A stretch of DNA of 64,000 nucleotides from Rhynchopus sp. YZ270_cl-10 (GCA_964035575.1 OZ037906.1:868001-932000), one strand, 5' to 3'; numbered from the stretch's first letter, positions 1-10,368 are shown. Translations and numbers: made by a program. The notes: generated by a model not told the origin, from the sequence alone.

Positions 1-1074
1 CATTTTCAAAAAAAAATACAAAAAAAAAATTCCCCAAGAATTCGTCATTTTTATCATTTTTCTTCTGTTGCTTTCGTGTCAGGAAAATCCAGGGGGGGTA
101 CGCGAAGTCTGCTTTCGCTATAGCGGGTTGAACTATCCCCACAAGATTTTATCAATAAAAAAAAAATACAAAAAGAAACCCAAGGGCATTAAAAAACACC
201 GACTCTCCCCCCCCCAAAAAAAAATCCCAAATTCCGGACCCAACCCTCCCCACCCAGGTGTTTTGTCGGTTCCGATCCCCTTGTCGGCAGCATTATTACG
301 TTTTCACCAGAATTTTTTTTTTCTCCGTTCGTTTTTTTTCTTTTTTCGGAAGGTGCTTATTATTAGTCATTCATTTTCATACACGGGGCCTTTTTTTTGA
401 TTATTTTTGTTGTCAATATTAGAAAAAAAGGCATTTTTTCCCCCTAAATAAAGCTGAAAAGTTGTCACACAGCAAGAAGGTACGTCAAGGTTGCATCAAC
501 ATACCCATTCACCCCCCTCCTCCCCCCCCCGCACACTTTAAGCGGTTTTCTTGATCATCAGTTGGTGGTTTCCGAAAATGGATTTTGTTTAGACATAACA
601 TCACACACCAGGTCTTCCCGCAGGGTTGAAACGAAGGTTAACTCAACAATAAAGCCGATTGACCTAAAAAAAGGAAATGAATAAAAACAAACTGACAACA
701 AAACTACGAGCATTTCCTTTTCAAAGAAAAACACGTCGGGAAAGAAAAAAAAATGGTGGGAGAAAAAAAGCAGAAAAAACCCAAAAAAAAAAAAACAACA
801 CAAAAAAAAACAAAAAAAACAGACCAAAAAAAAGTGTATCATTTTTCGTTTTTATTTTGTTTTGTTTTTGCACGTCACCTCTCCAAATGCTTTCTGTTCC
901 CTGTTAAAGGTACCTCTAGTATTGACTGTGTTTGAGCAAATGGATGTCAAATCACCTGTTCAGGAAAATCTCTCTTCACTGTTCTACCTTATCTACACTA
1001 CAGTCGGCGGGGAAAAGGGCAACATTATACACTTGGCTTACTTTTTTGGGGATATACAAGCGGTATAAATAAAC
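1..1074. other. AT-rich spacer, no gene seen
   Basis: Long A-, T- and C-runs dominate. The open frames here are short and low-complexity, with no recognisable domain. A TATA-like TATAAATAA lies directly before the cyclophilin start, but at such short distance from the ATG it may only be leader sequence. Confidence 0.5.
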
Positions 1075-1789
1075 ATGGCACCAATCGTGTTCTTTGACAT
1101 GCAGGTGGATGGGGTATTGATCGGGCGAATTGTGATGGAGCTTTTCAACGAGGTGGTCCCGCGGACCGCAGAAAACTTCCGGTGTCTGTGCACAGGCGAG
1201 AAGGGCTTCGGCTACGTGAACTCGACGTTCCATCGGGTGATTCCGAACTTCATGTGTCAAGGAGGTGACTTTACTAACCACAACGGGACAGGTATGTCTT
1301 ATCCCCATCTTTTTGTTAACAACTGCAAAACCAAAAATACAAAAAGTCTGTGATTTTTTTTCGCTTCATTTAAACTCCTAGCGGTCGTGAACCGCCTCCG
1401 TTCTCTTACGGTACGTCCCACCCTTCCCATTCATGAGCTCGACCGAACTGCGTTTTAGTACATTCCAATGACTCTTTTTTACACTGCAACCACCCTAAAC
1501 CCCCCCTACAGGAGGCAAATCGATTTACGGCGAAAAATTTGCGGATGAAAATTTCAAACAAAAACACGTTGGCCCTGGACTGCTCTCGATGGCGAATTCA
1601 GGGAAGAACACGAACGGGTCGCAGTTCTTCTTGACTACAGCAGCAACGCCGTGGCTGGACAACAAGCACGTCGTCTTCGGCAAGGTGGTCGAGGGGATGG
1701 ACGTTGTGCAGAAGATTGAGTCTTACGGGAGCGAGGACGGCCGCCCCAGCAAGGGCATCACGATCATCAGATCTGGACAGCTCGCTTGA
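1075..1789 (+). CDS. PPIA: Cyclophilin A-type peptidyl-prolyl isomerase
   Basis: Single-domain cyclophilin that isomerises Xaa-Pro bonds, probably in the cytosol because no targeting signal is seen. Exons are 1075-1291 and 1512-1789, giving 164 residues, the usual cyclophilin A length. The active-site block [15 protein letters not shown] carries the catalytic Arg; [20 protein letters not shown] carries the proline-pocket Phe and the cyclosporin-binding Trp. The 220-bp intron has donor GTATGT and acceptor CTACAG and splits a glycine codon, restoring the invariant GTGG. The intron contains one copy of dispersed module G. The family assignment is firm; the exact paralogue name is by analogy. Confidence 0.96.
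1397..1475 (+). repeat. Dispersed module G, copy 1
   Basis: Lies inside the cyclophilin intron. It opens with the small hairpin CCG-TTCTCTTA-CGG and matches 31217-31290 in several separate blocks (CGTTCTCTTACGGTACG, CACCCTT, CTGCGTTT). Confidence 0.6.
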
Positions 1790-1973
1790 GCTGCTTTCCT
1801 CCCCCTCCCCCCTCCCCCTCCCCCTCCTCCCTTACCCCATGGAGTATTCTATTCAATCACGTCCGTTGAGACGTTAACTGACTTTTTGTCAAAAAAAAAT
1901 TACCCCCCCTTTTCCTCTATTCAGATGATTCTCATATACATCATTTACCCACCACAACAGGCCACACAATAGA

Positions 1974-4820
1974 ATGTCGGAGGCTGGTCCCTCCCCGAGT
2001 AGGGAAGAGGATCTGGATGAGGAGGTGTCGTTTCCACGGTTGACGGTGTCGTGTCTGAACAAGCCGCAGATTGAAGGGACATATGACGTGTTGTATGCAG
2101 GGCGGCGCAGGGTGAACGGTCTGCCGGTGTGGGCGACGGGGACAAAACGGTTATATTCGTTCTTCGATACGGAGGCTGGGGTGCATGAAGGGGAGGTGCC
2201 TTCGTCTCCTTCATCGTCACCTCTCACTCATGACCCACAACAGCGTTGTGGGCATTGGTCGTTGGCGATAGGAGCGGACGCACCGTTTACTGGGAAGCGG
2301 ATTCTGATGACGTCGCAACCTCATTTTGGATATCTTCCGCCAACCTGCGCAGAGTGGCTTGCATGGGATAATCTCGCGGAGGAGTGGAGGGTTGATGAAT
2401 CCGTTCATGTTGCAACAGCGATGGAGCATTTTACACCATCACATAACACCTCCCCAGCGTCTCCAAGAACTGAAAGAGCAAGCGGAACGCATGCTGAGCC
2501 TACCCCGACGCAAAATAGTCTGGCAGAGACACCACCATCGACACCCCAAAGCGAGCCTATTGCGGATACTACCGCTGAAATGGCAGCCGCAGCTGAAGCA
2601 GCCTTCGTTGATGAACGCAAAGCGCGCATTGCAAAGCAAACGCCTCCAAGAATTCTTCCGGTCATCACTGCAGATGTTTTAGGCATGCACGTTGATGTTC
2701 ATTTAAAGGTGACGAAGGTTGTTCGGGAGAGCCCTGCTGATCGGGCGGGGGTAAGAGTGTATGATACGGTAGTGTACGCGGTGGACCCGAATACGACAAA
2801 GGCGGTGACTCTGGTGTTTGAGAAGGATTTGCATCATATGGCAGCACAGTGCAAATTCTTGCAGATTGGGCTCTTGAGGAATCGGGGGAAGCAATTGGTC
2901 ACTACCTTAGAGGTACCGTGGGTGAAGCCCACCCCAGACACTACTAAACGAGGACGATCTCCTTCAACAAAAACGGAACGCAGAAAAGGCTGGAATGAGC
3001 TCTGTACACACATCCCCGCAGACGACGATTCTGTCTCCAAAGTCCGCCGGCGTCGTCTCTTCCACCTTCTCGATAAAGCAGAGGAAGGGGTGTTGTCCCT
3101 CCCCAACCTCCTCTCAGGCCACCCTCTCTCTCATGCCAAAGATGACATCTCCGCGGAAACGCAGCAATACACCATCAACGACGAAGACCTTCCTTCCACC
3201 CCTCTCTTTCAAAAATCACCTCTTCTGCATACCCTTTCACTTCAGACGATTCCTGAGTCGTATGTGGTTGCGTCCTTTAACATTGCGTTGAGGGCTTTGC
3301 GTAGGTACATAGAGAGTAAAAGGCAACAAAAGATGGGGCAAAAGAGGAAGGTGATTGGGCAGTTAGACCCAACATTGGATACAACGATGGATGAAGGGGA
3401 GATGGATGGGTTGAGGCATACAGTGACTTCGTTGGCAACAAGCGCAGGCAGTTCTGTGCCCGATGTGGTGACGCCGCCGAGATCACGGAGGCGTTCTACT
3501 TTAGCGCAAGGGAGTGATGTGCTTCCGGTGCCGTATCTTCCCCCTAAACGCCGTTCTGCCTCAGGGTCTCCTGCAATCCCTGCTGCAACTCTGGATTTAA
3601 AAGGATTTCGTGTCTTCCTTGAAGCCCTCCGCAGGCATGTCCAGCTCTTTAATGTATATGGGGTGAACGACCGGGTTGTTGTCCGTCTTTGCGATTTTGA
3701 ACGTTGTGTGCCGCTTCTTATTAGTTGGGGCAGTTCGGTGCTGGATGTGAAGGGATGTGGTATTTTTGGGTCCGGGGAGAGGAGGAAGACGGAGGTGGGG
3801 TTGGCAGAGTTTTGTGGGTGGGCGGTTGGGGAGGGGTTGGATATGTTTATTGAGAAGCCACGGTGCGATCGGGTTGATGCGCATATCAGGAGATCTAAGA
3901 GCGCGGAGAGCAGACGGACCAGTGGACGGAGTCCTGGAAGAAGCCCGCTTCGGAGTGAAGGCAGAAGCCCTTCTCGCGCCTCACAGCCGCGAAGCCCCTC
4001 CTCCAGCCTCCGCCGCAGCAGCCGCAGCGCCTCCTCCTCAGCCCCCCAACGCCGTCCCGATCTAAACACCCACGCGTTGACGTACTACTCCCTCCCGCCG
4101 CCACCCCCAAGCCCTTCACCTTCTTCCCTTCTTAGTCCGAGAGGAGAGTCGAATGGATGGGATTCATGCGCAAAAGGTCTTCCAACCGGGATGTCTGCTG
4201 TCGCAAAGGCAAGTAGAAGAAAGCTTTTTGCGAGTATCGAGCGAATTTGTGGATCAGAAGGGACCGGGCAGATTGGGTTGCATGAGGTGGTGCAGGGGTT
4301 GTTGGATTACCTAGGGGTGGACGGAGCGGATGGGGGGGTCGTGCAAAGCTCTGCGGCAGGGACAATGGATAGTACTGCGGCAGCGACGGCGATTGCTTCG
4401 TCTCATAGACAGGCCACGGCTGTGTGTCAAACAGATGTTGACACAACAATCCCCCAGGATTCTGATGTCGTGGACAGAAGGCTCTTCCGCTACATCCTTG
4501 AGGCGTTGAGAATGCATTTCCAGCTCTATGCAATAATCGGCCCCCACTCACCCCCAATGGGAATCTCGGATTTCAGAGTGGTAAGCCCGCTTCTCCGTGC
4601 CTGGGGGTTGTCGATTCCTCCAGACCCATTGGTGTCGCTTCGCCAGGCTTCTTCTGGGTTGGACCGTGCTGATGTAGCGACATTCTGTGCATGGGCTGTC
4701 CACAAGGCGCTTCAAGTCCTGCATGATTCTGCGGAAGCAAGCCCAATTCGATCGCAACGAACCCCTTCCCCACGCAGGGTAATCCCTGTCATGAGGCGTG
4801 AAGGGTACGAGGTAGCATGA
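1974..4820 (+). CDS. PDZ protein with duplicated C-terminal module
   Basis: 948 residues in one exon. Residues about 20-145 form a Trp/Gly-rich domain (LPVWATGTKRLYS ... GHWSLAIG ... W..W) resembling a repeat I know from trypanosomatid proteins; that resemblance is from memory. Residues about 230-312 look like a PDZ domain (VTKVVRESPADRAGVRVYD). The C-terminal half has two related units. Each has LEAL plus a hydrophobic helix (FLEALRRHVQLFNVYG, about 543; YILEALRMHFQLYAIIG, about 842), then a W-G segment, then FCxWAV (FCGWAVGEG; FCAWAVHKA). An EF-hand-like stretch precedes the second. Between them lies a long Arg/Ser-rich disordered linker. A candidate trans-splice AG ends at 1960, 13 nt before ATG. 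Probably a cytoskeletal scaffold; function is inferred. Confidence 0.82.
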   Translation: MSEAGPSPSREEDLDEEVSFPRLTVSCLNKPQIEGTYDVLYAGRRRVNGLPVWATGTKRLYSFFDTEAGVHEGEVPSSPSSSPLTHDPQQRCGHWSLAIGADAPFTGKRILMTSQPHFGYLPPTCAEWLAWDNLAEEWRVDESVHVATAMEHFTPSHNTSPASPRTERASGTHAEPTPTQNSLAETPPSTPQSEPIADTTAEMAAAAEAAFVDERKARIAKQTPPRILPVITADVLGMHVDVHLKVTKVVRESPADRAGVRVYDTVVYAVDPNTTKAVTLVFEKDLHHMAAQCKFLQIGLLRNRGKQLVTTLEVPWVKPTPDTTKRGRSPSTKTERRKGWNELCTHIPADDDSVSKVRRRRLFHLLDKAEEGVLSLPNLLSGHPLSHAKDDISAETQQYTINDEDLPSTPLFQKSPLLHTLSLQTIPESYVVASFNIALRALRRYIESKRQQKMGQKRKVIGQLDPTLDTTMDEGEMDGLRHTVTSLATSAGSSVPDVVTPPRSRRRSTLAQGSDVLPVPYLPPKRRSASGSPAIPAATLDLKGFRVFLEALRRHVQLFNVYGVNDRVVVRLCDFERCVPLLISWGSSVLDVKGCGIFGSGERRKTEVGLAEFCGWAVGEGLDMFIEKPRCDRVDAHIRRSKSAESRRTSGRSPGRSPLRSEGRSPSRASQPRSPSSSLRRSSRSASSSAPQRRPDLNTHALTYYSLPPPPPSPSPSSLLSPRGESNGWDSCAKGLPTGMSAVAKASRRKLFASIERICGSEGTGQIGLHEVVQGLLDYLGVDGADGGVVQSSAAGTMDSTAAATAIASSHRQATAVCQTDVDTTIPQDSDVVDRRLFRYILEALRMHFQLYAIIGPHSPPMGISDFRVVSPLLRAWGLSIPPDPLVSLRQASSGLDRADVATFCAWAVHKALQVLHDSAEASPIRSQRTPSPRRVIPVMRREGYEVA

Positions 4821-4920
4821 CTTTGTTTGTAATGTATATTGTTTTTGGGGGGTTTTTTTTGGCTGTATTGGAGAAGGGGGGGAGGGGAAGGGGAGGGAGG
4901 GAGGGGGGTTTTTGTGCTCT

Positions 4921-4970
4921 TCGCCGATGTACAGTGAGGCGTTTGTACCTTCAACTTCTCTTTTTTTTTT
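4921..4970 (+). repeat. Module B, long-hairpin subtype
   Basis: Carries CCGATGTACAGTGAGGCG followed by TTTGTACCTTCAACTTCTC and a T10 run; same subtype as 16970 and 60017. Confidence 0.6.
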
Positions 4971-5130
4971 GTCTGAGAAGTACCGTCTTTCAAATTTTTC
5001 TTTTTAGTTTTTCGAGAAACGTACGAAGCCCTGGTAGGGCGAAACAATTGTATCGAGAGGGTTGGGGAGGAGGAGTTCTAGTGTTTGGAGAAGGAAAAAA
5101 AAAGTGGGTTTTTTTTTTTGGATTTTTTAG

Positions 5131-5170
5131 GTACACTGTCACGGGTTTTGTATTTCAAGTCAACCTTGTT
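5131..5170 (+). repeat. Module C copy
   Basis: Reads GTACACTGTCACG then GTTTTGTATTTCAAGTCAAC. It follows TTTTTTAG directly, so its GTACAC could also act as a splice donor. Confidence 0.65.
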
Positions 5171-5288
5171 TTGTTTTCACCTTTTTTTTTTGAGCCGATC
5201 GTTATTGTCAACTCAAAAACCCCTTTCCCCCCCTTGTAGATTCCCTGGAATGATGACCCGCATCTGTACTCCTTTGCGAAAAGCGTCA

Positions 5289-5291
<3 letters not shown>

Positions 5292-5319
<28 letters not shown>

Positions 5320-5360
5320 GAGATGGCTAAACGTACGAGGCTTAGCTTCATCTTTCCAAA
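5292..5360 (+). repeat. T-run plus module A variant
   Basis: A run of 28 T (5292-5319) is followed by a module A copy whose stem is GCTAA/TTAGC, with the 3' arm TTCATCTT. Confidence 0.55.
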
Positions 5361-5484
5361 AAGAAATTTTTTCTTTTGCTTTTTAAGCCTTCTGCTTGCG
5401 AGCGATGCTTTTTTTTTTAACCTTAGGGGTGCATGCACGGCATATTCACATTTAAGCTTTTCTTTTGTTTTTTTTTTCTCTTTA

Positions 5485-5524
5485 GGAGATACTGTCGCGA
5501 GGCTTTTGTATTTCAAGTCAAATT
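5485..5524 (+). repeat. Module C copy
   Basis: Reads GATACTGTCGCGAGGC then TTTTGTATTTCAAGTCAA; about 350 bp after the previous C copy in the same spacer. Confidence 0.62.
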
Positions 5525-5995
5525 TGTTTGTTACTCTATTCCAGCCTGATACGGTAGTAAAGCCGAAACCAAATAAAACAAAGAAATAAAACCAACAAGG
5601 CACAGTAAGCATAGTCATGGTGTGGCGCATCTTTTAGTCGTTTCCCCCCCTCTTCCCTCTAAAAAAAAAATGTACCAAAATAGAAAACATGGTCCAGCGG
5701 TGAGCAGTTCTGAAGTGGCTCTGCTGTTCTTGCAGTTTTTTAAAAGCTTCAGGGATGGTGCAGGCTTTTTGCTTCAGTGCAATAGGGTTTCGAAGGTCGC
5801 ATACTGCAACGTGTCATGTGTTTTTTGAGAGTCGCTTTAGTATTTTTCTCGTGTTGTGACGTTCACAGCAACTTACAGTTTCCAAACGTACCGTTCATTT
5901 AAAAAAAAAGGCAGCAATCTTACTGATAACTCTCCCCAGGTTGTACAGCCACCCACACCCACCCTCACAGATTCGACCTCTTTTATCTTGACACA

Positions 5996-8227
5996 ATGCG
6001 TCAAACTCCGTTCGCCCTCGCAGCACTCTGCGTGCTGTCAGTCCAGGCTAATGTGGACTGGACTGTCAGCACCTGGGATGGGGGTAACTCCACCGGCAAC
6101 TGGTCTGGAGGCAACTGGAACGGCTCCACTGGCAACTGGTCTGACGGCAACTGGAACGGTTCCACCGGCAACTGGTCTGGCGGCAACTGGGGCAACTGGT
6201 CTGGAGGCAACTGGTCCACCGGCAACTGGTCGGGAGGCAACTGGAACGGCTCCACCGGCAACTGGTCTGGCGGCAACTGGGGCAACTGGTCTGGAGGCAA
6301 CTGGTCCACCGGCAACTGGTCTGGCGGCAACTGGGGCAACTGGTCTGGAGGCAACTGGTCCACCGGCAACTGGTCTGGCGGCAACTGGGGCAACTGGTCG
6401 GGAGGCAACTGGTCCACTGGCAACTGGTCTGACGGCAACTGGAACGGTTCCACTGGCAACTGGTCTGGCGGCAACTGGGGCAACTGGTCTGGAGGCAACT
6501 GGTCCACCGGCAACTGGTCGGGCAACTGGAACGGCTCCACTGGAAACTGGGGCAACTGGTCGGGAGGTAACTGGTCCACTGGCAACTGGTCGGGCAACTG
6601 GAACCGTACCCACAACGGAACTGGTAACTGGAGCGGCCACTGGAACGGTACCCACAACGGCACTGGTAACTGGAGCGGCCACTGGAACGGTACCCACAAC
6701 GGCACTGGCAACTGGAGCGGCCACTGGAACGGTACCCACAACGGAACTGGTAACTGGAGCGGCCACTGGAACGGTACCCACAACGGAACTGGTAACTGGA
6801 GCGGCCACTGGAACGGTACCCACAACGGCACTGGCAACTGGAGCAGCCACTGGAACGGTACCCACAACGGCACTGGCAACTGGAGCGGTCACTGGAACGG
6901 TACCCACAACGGAACTGGTAACTGGAGCGGCCACTGGAACGGTACCCACAACGGAACTGGCAACTGGAGCGGTCACTGGAACGGTACCCACAACGGCACT
7001 GGCAACTGGAGCGGCCACTGGAACGGTACCCACAACGGCACTGGCAACTGGAGCGGCCACTGGAACGGTACCCACAACGGAACTGGCAACTGGAGCGGTC
7101 ACTGGAACGGTACCCACAACGGAACTGGCAACTGGAGCGGCCACTGGAACGGTACCCACAACGGAACTGGCAACTGGAGCGGTCACTGGAACGGTACCCA
7201 CAACGGCACTGGCAACTGGAGCGGTCACTGGAACGGTACCCACAACGGAACTGGCAACTGGAGCGGTCACTGGAACGGTACCCACAACGGCACTGGCAAC
7301 TGGAGCGGTCACTGGAACGGTACCCACAACGGAACTGGCAACTGGAGCGGCCACTGGAACGGAACTGACAACAACAGCACCGGTAACTGGAGCGGCCACT
7401 GGAATGGGACTGACAACGGCAACACCACCAACAACGGTACTAGCAACAACGGTACTGGCAACGGTACTGACAACAACAACACCACCAACAACGGCACTGA
7501 CAACAACGGAACTGGCAATGGTACTGACAACAACACCACCACCAACAACGGTACTAGCAACAACGGAACTGGCTCCGGCACTGACAACAACGGCACTAGG
7601 AACGGTGCAGGGTTGAAGAAGTGGTTTTCCATGACATTCGAGACAGAGACTGCTGTGGACCAGAGCCGCGGTGCTGAGGGACTGGTAGACCAGCTGCTGG
7701 AGCCTGTGCGTGAGTCGCTGCTGGCGTTGTCGAAGGACCTTGAGTCCAACCCGTCGTGGCTGTTTGTGCTGTCGCTTCGCTACGGGGGCCTGTTCCAGGA
7801 AGTGTCGCGTGAGGCAAACGAGAGGCACGCAAGTGGAACGTCTTCCCACCGTGCTGCTGTGGTGCAGCAGGCAACTGAGGAGCTCACAGTTGCGTACACG
7901 CTTGAGGGTACGGAGGCGAACCTTGCGGCTGCTGTGGGGCAGATCGAGGGGGCTGCGAGCGGCACACACACGGGAACGCTCCGTCCTAAGGGCGCGCCGA
8001 TTGAGCTGTCGGAGGCTGAGTTTAAGGCACTTCTCGAGCACCGTGCTCCAACGTCGTCGGACGATGACAGCTTCCCTACGTGGGCTATTGTGCTGACGTG
8101 CGTTGTGGGTGCCATTCTTGTTGTCCTGGTTGTGGCTGTTGCTCTGTACTTCGCGACACGCAAACAGCAGACACCTGAGAACGGTGAAGAGAGACGTAAG
8201 TGCAATGACCCAGACCACCTTGTCTAA
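5996..8227 (+). CDS. Trp/Asn-rich hyperglycosylated type I surface protein
   Basis: 743 residues. An N-terminal signal peptide (about 1-18) leads into about 520 residues built from Asn, Trp, Gly, Ser and Thr. The first part has irregular GNWSGG units, including NWGNW. Next come about 18 copies of a 14-residue repeat (NWSGHWNGTHNGTG), then an NNGT/DNN tail. Each 14-mer holds three N-x-S/T sequons, so the ectodomain could carry well over fifty N-glycans; WxxW in NWGNW also fits tryptophan C-mannosylation. A non-repetitive domain (about 540-690, no match recognised) precedes one transmembrane helix (about 698-722, WAIVLTCVVGAILVVLVVAV) and a short basic tail. Likely a mucin-like coat or adhesion protein. 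Because the repeat is 42 bp, all frames stay open; this frame alone has the signal peptide and anchor. Confidence 0.88.
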   Translation: MRQTPFALAALCVLSVQANVDWTVSTWDGGNSTGNWSGGNWNGSTGNWSDGNWNGSTGNWSGGNWGNWSGGNWSTGNWSGGNWNGSTGNWSGGNWGNWSGGNWSTGNWSGGNWGNWSGGNWSTGNWSGGNWGNWSGGNWSTGNWSDGNWNGSTGNWSGGNWGNWSGGNWSTGNWSGNWNGSTGNWGNWSGGNWSTGNWSGNWNRTHNGTGNWSGHWNGTHNGTGNWSGHWNGTHNGTGNWSGHWNGTHNGTGNWSGHWNGTHNGTGNWSGHWNGTHNGTGNWSSHWNGTHNGTGNWSGHWNGTHNGTGNWSGHWNGTHNGTGNWSGHWNGTHNGTGNWSGHWNGTHNGTGNWSGHWNGTHNGTGNWSGHWNGTHNGTGNWSGHWNGTHNGTGNWSGHWNGTHNGTGNWSGHWNGTHNGTGNWSGHWNGTHNGTGNWSGHWNGTHNGTGNWSGHWNGTDNNSTGNWSGHWNGTDNGNTTNNGTSNNGTGNGTDNNNTTNNGTDNNGTGNGTDNNTTTNNGTSNNGTGSGTDNNGTRNGAGLKKWFSMTFETETAVDQSRGAEGLVDQLLEPVRESLLALSKDLESNPSWLFVLSLRYGGLFQEVSREANERHASGTSSHRAAVVQQATEELTVAYTLEGTEANLAAAVGQIEGAASGTHTGTLRPKGAPIELSEAEFKALLEHRAPTSSDDDSFPTWAIVLTCVVGAILVVLVVAVALYFATRKQQTPENGEERRKCNDPDHLV
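6609..7370 (+). repeat. 42-bp coding tandem repeat
   Basis: About 18 in-frame units encode NWSGHWNGTHNGTG. Units differ mainly at silent positions (GGAACT/GGCACT, GGCCAC/GGTCAC), suggesting turnover by unequal exchange under protein-level constraint. Confidence 0.92.
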
Positions 8228-8719
8228 GATGTGCAACGGCCTGGAGAGTAGTGTCGTAGTATTGTAGTATTTTATTCTATCTTCCTCGTATGCTCGTATG
8301 ATTACAGATTGTGTTTTTGAGGCTTCGGCATGTCTTATGCAAAAACCCCACTTTTTGCATGCGTGCTTGCAGTTCTTGAAGAAAACCTTCGGATACAGGA
8401 CGCATTTCCCCGTTCTACCTAGGAACCGAGTGTGCGTCCTTGTCTCGTTCTCATATCATTGCATACATCATTTTGTGTATGAAGCTTGGGTCTATACTGT
8501 TTCCTATGATCCTGCTTTAAGTAATACCCCCCCACAGCAGGACCTACCAAACAACGGAAAAACTCCGTTTATTAGCCCTGTTATTTATTTCTTGTTAACT
8601 TTCATTTTTCCCCAACGGGTAGGAACGAGAGGTTTAGGTAATATTGTCAACTTTTCTCTCTTTTGTTACGTTTTTTTTCCCCCTTTTATTTTCTCTTCTT
8701 TTTTCTATTTTTTTTCTAC

Positions 8720-8862
8720 CTGTGCCACCTGATTCGGACCAAACATGAGTTTTGCAGAACGCCCCGGAAACTCCCAAAAATTTGGCCCTAAAAACTGGGT
8801 ACTGGGTCCCCGAAACTCCCCGATACTCCACAGATCTGCAGGTCCGAATCTGGTGGACACAG
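8720..8862. mobile_element. MITE-like inverted-repeat element
   Basis: Ends are CCACCTGATTCGGACC (8727-8740) and its near-complement GGTCCGAATCTGGTGG (8841-8856), with pairing continuing outward (TGTG/ACACAG). About 100 bp of non-coding interior. Ends resemble those at 28632 and 39011. Confidence 0.65.
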
Positions 8863-8990
8863 TCTGGGGAGGCTCTTATTTTCTCCACGGCTGGTTTTTG
8901 TGGGTACGTATATTGGCACTGTCTTCCTTCCGTTATTTGGCACACAATGATTTGCTGTACAAGATCACAAATATCAACCATCCATTAGCA

Positions 8991-9026
8991 GCATCCGAGA
9001 GGCTTAGGTTCATCTTATGAACTTTT
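8991..9026 (+). repeat. Module A copy
   Basis: Retains the loop and 3' arm (CCGAGAGGCTTAGGTTCATC, then TTATGAACTTTT); the 5' stem arm is degraded. Confidence 0.6.
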
Positions 9027-9304
9027 CCCCCTCTCCCTTCTGTAAAACACTACGTCAAACAACCTATTTTTTCCCTTTTGTTTTAAGGGGGCAGTTTCCG
9101 CTATAATCATCATTTTTTTTGGCTGTCTCCGACCCCTCATTTTTAACTCTCTCTCTCTCTCTCCCCCTGGTGTATGGATGCAGACTCTTTTTTTTTTTTT
9201 GTTTTTTTTTAAAGTTGAAAGCTTGCCTTTTCGAGATGTAGCGTACCACGCACTTTCATCTTTCAAAGCTTTCTTTTTCTTCAGTGGACAGTATTGCAAA
9301 CGCG

Positions 9305-9350
9305 TCAGTGCCTGCGTCCTAGAGGGCGTTTTGCACTGTCAACTTCACTA
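9305..9350 (+). repeat. Module B copy
   Basis: CAGTGCCTGCGTCC, then GGCGTTTTGCACTGTCAAC, near consensus. A weak module D-like GTATATGAAAC tract follows near 9410. Confidence 0.65.
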
Positions 9351-9429
9351 TTATTACTTTCCATATTTCCTTTTTTCAATTATTATACCATCTATTCAGT
9401 AGAATAGTTAGTATATGAAACACTTTTTT

Positions 9430-9480
9430 CAAAAATAAAGCAGCGGCAGGATTCCTTCCTGTCTCTTCCTCAAACAAAAG
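9430..9480 (+). repeat. Module H, copy 1
   Basis: AAAGCAGCGGCAGGA and CTGTCTCTTCCTCAAACAAA match the module at 63641-63692; both follow a T-run and TTTTCAAAAA. Confidence 0.5.
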
Positions 9481-10125
9481 TAGTATGATTGTTCCTGAGC
9501 ACGAGAGGTTTTTGAATCACCCCCCTGCCCAACCGTTTCTTGTTTCCCTCCTAGCTTCAGCACACACCCCAAGGTGGTGTGCCGTCTGTAAATCACTCCG
9601 GAAAAATATATGTACGAAAGCCCCAGTGTGAAAACAAGGTACTAATACACACATCTCCCACGTGTCGTGTATTTTCCTTTGACCATTTATGTTTGTTCGT
9701 CTGTGCAGCACCCTTTTGCAAAATCTCCCCTTCACCCAGTGTTTGGGTGATATGGATGGTGATATGATGGGTTCGGTTGGTGTCTTCTTGTGTGTTTTGA
9801 AAACTAATAGGGGGAAATTCTTGTGCAGAATATGGCCCCAATCTTGGGTGTGTGTCTGTGCGAGAGACATTCATATTGCAAGGTTTTCTCTTCCTTTTTT
9901 TTTGTCATCAGGATACATCAGGACACAACTGCGTCTATTTTTTTTTTTTTTAAATAGATCAAAATACAACCATCAGTGAGAAAGTGGGGTATTTTGTGTG
10001 GTGCTACACATCCTGTTTTGAGGTGTTCTGCATCACCAACTACCCTTTTGTTGGGTTGCTGCATGTTGACGTTCAACTCTGAGGGTGTGTTTTTTGTTTA
10101 CCTCTGTTCTTTTATTGTGTATGCA

Positions 10126-10152
10126 CGAGAGGCATATTCATCAAGTTTTTTT
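10126..10152 (+). repeat. Module A stem-loop with altered stem
   Basis: Stem TATGC (10130-10134) pairs with GCATA (10142-10146) around an unchanged ACGAGAG loop, followed by TTCATCAA. The stem differs from the usual CTAAGC/GCTTAG in both arms. Confidence 0.6.
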
Positions 10153-10292
10153 TTCTATTTTTTTTGGTCCTTTATGTGCTTTCTTGAGTGGAAAGTATAT
10201 GACAATTAGTTTTATTGATGTTAGCCGAAACCCTGTCAAGGGACCTCTCAACATCGACACTTTCGGGAACATTATATTTTTGTTTTTTTTTC

Positions 10293-10336
10293 AGGTGACC
10301 AAGCGTCGTTAGCAGCTTCGGATCATCTTACCAACA
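10293..10336 (+). repeat. Module A copy
   Basis: AGGTGACCAAGC, a changed loop, then CTTCGGATCATCTTACC. A run of 34 T lies just downstream at 10372-10405. Confidence 0.6.
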
Positions 10337-10368
10337 TACTCCATTTTTTCCCTCCTTACTTTCAACTT

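Noticed and set aside
5131-5170. Module A/C as tRNA-derived SINE (A-box and B-box like text)
   Set aside because: Short matches to TRGCNNAGYNGG and GGTTCRANYCC exist, but the spacing is too small for a Pol III promoter and no tRNA body is present; kept only as a remote possibility.
6038-8236. Minus-strand 732-codon ORF as a gene
   Set aside because: It is the complement of a gene with signal peptide, repeats and membrane anchor; its sequence is a Val/Pro/Ala shadow of the repeat.
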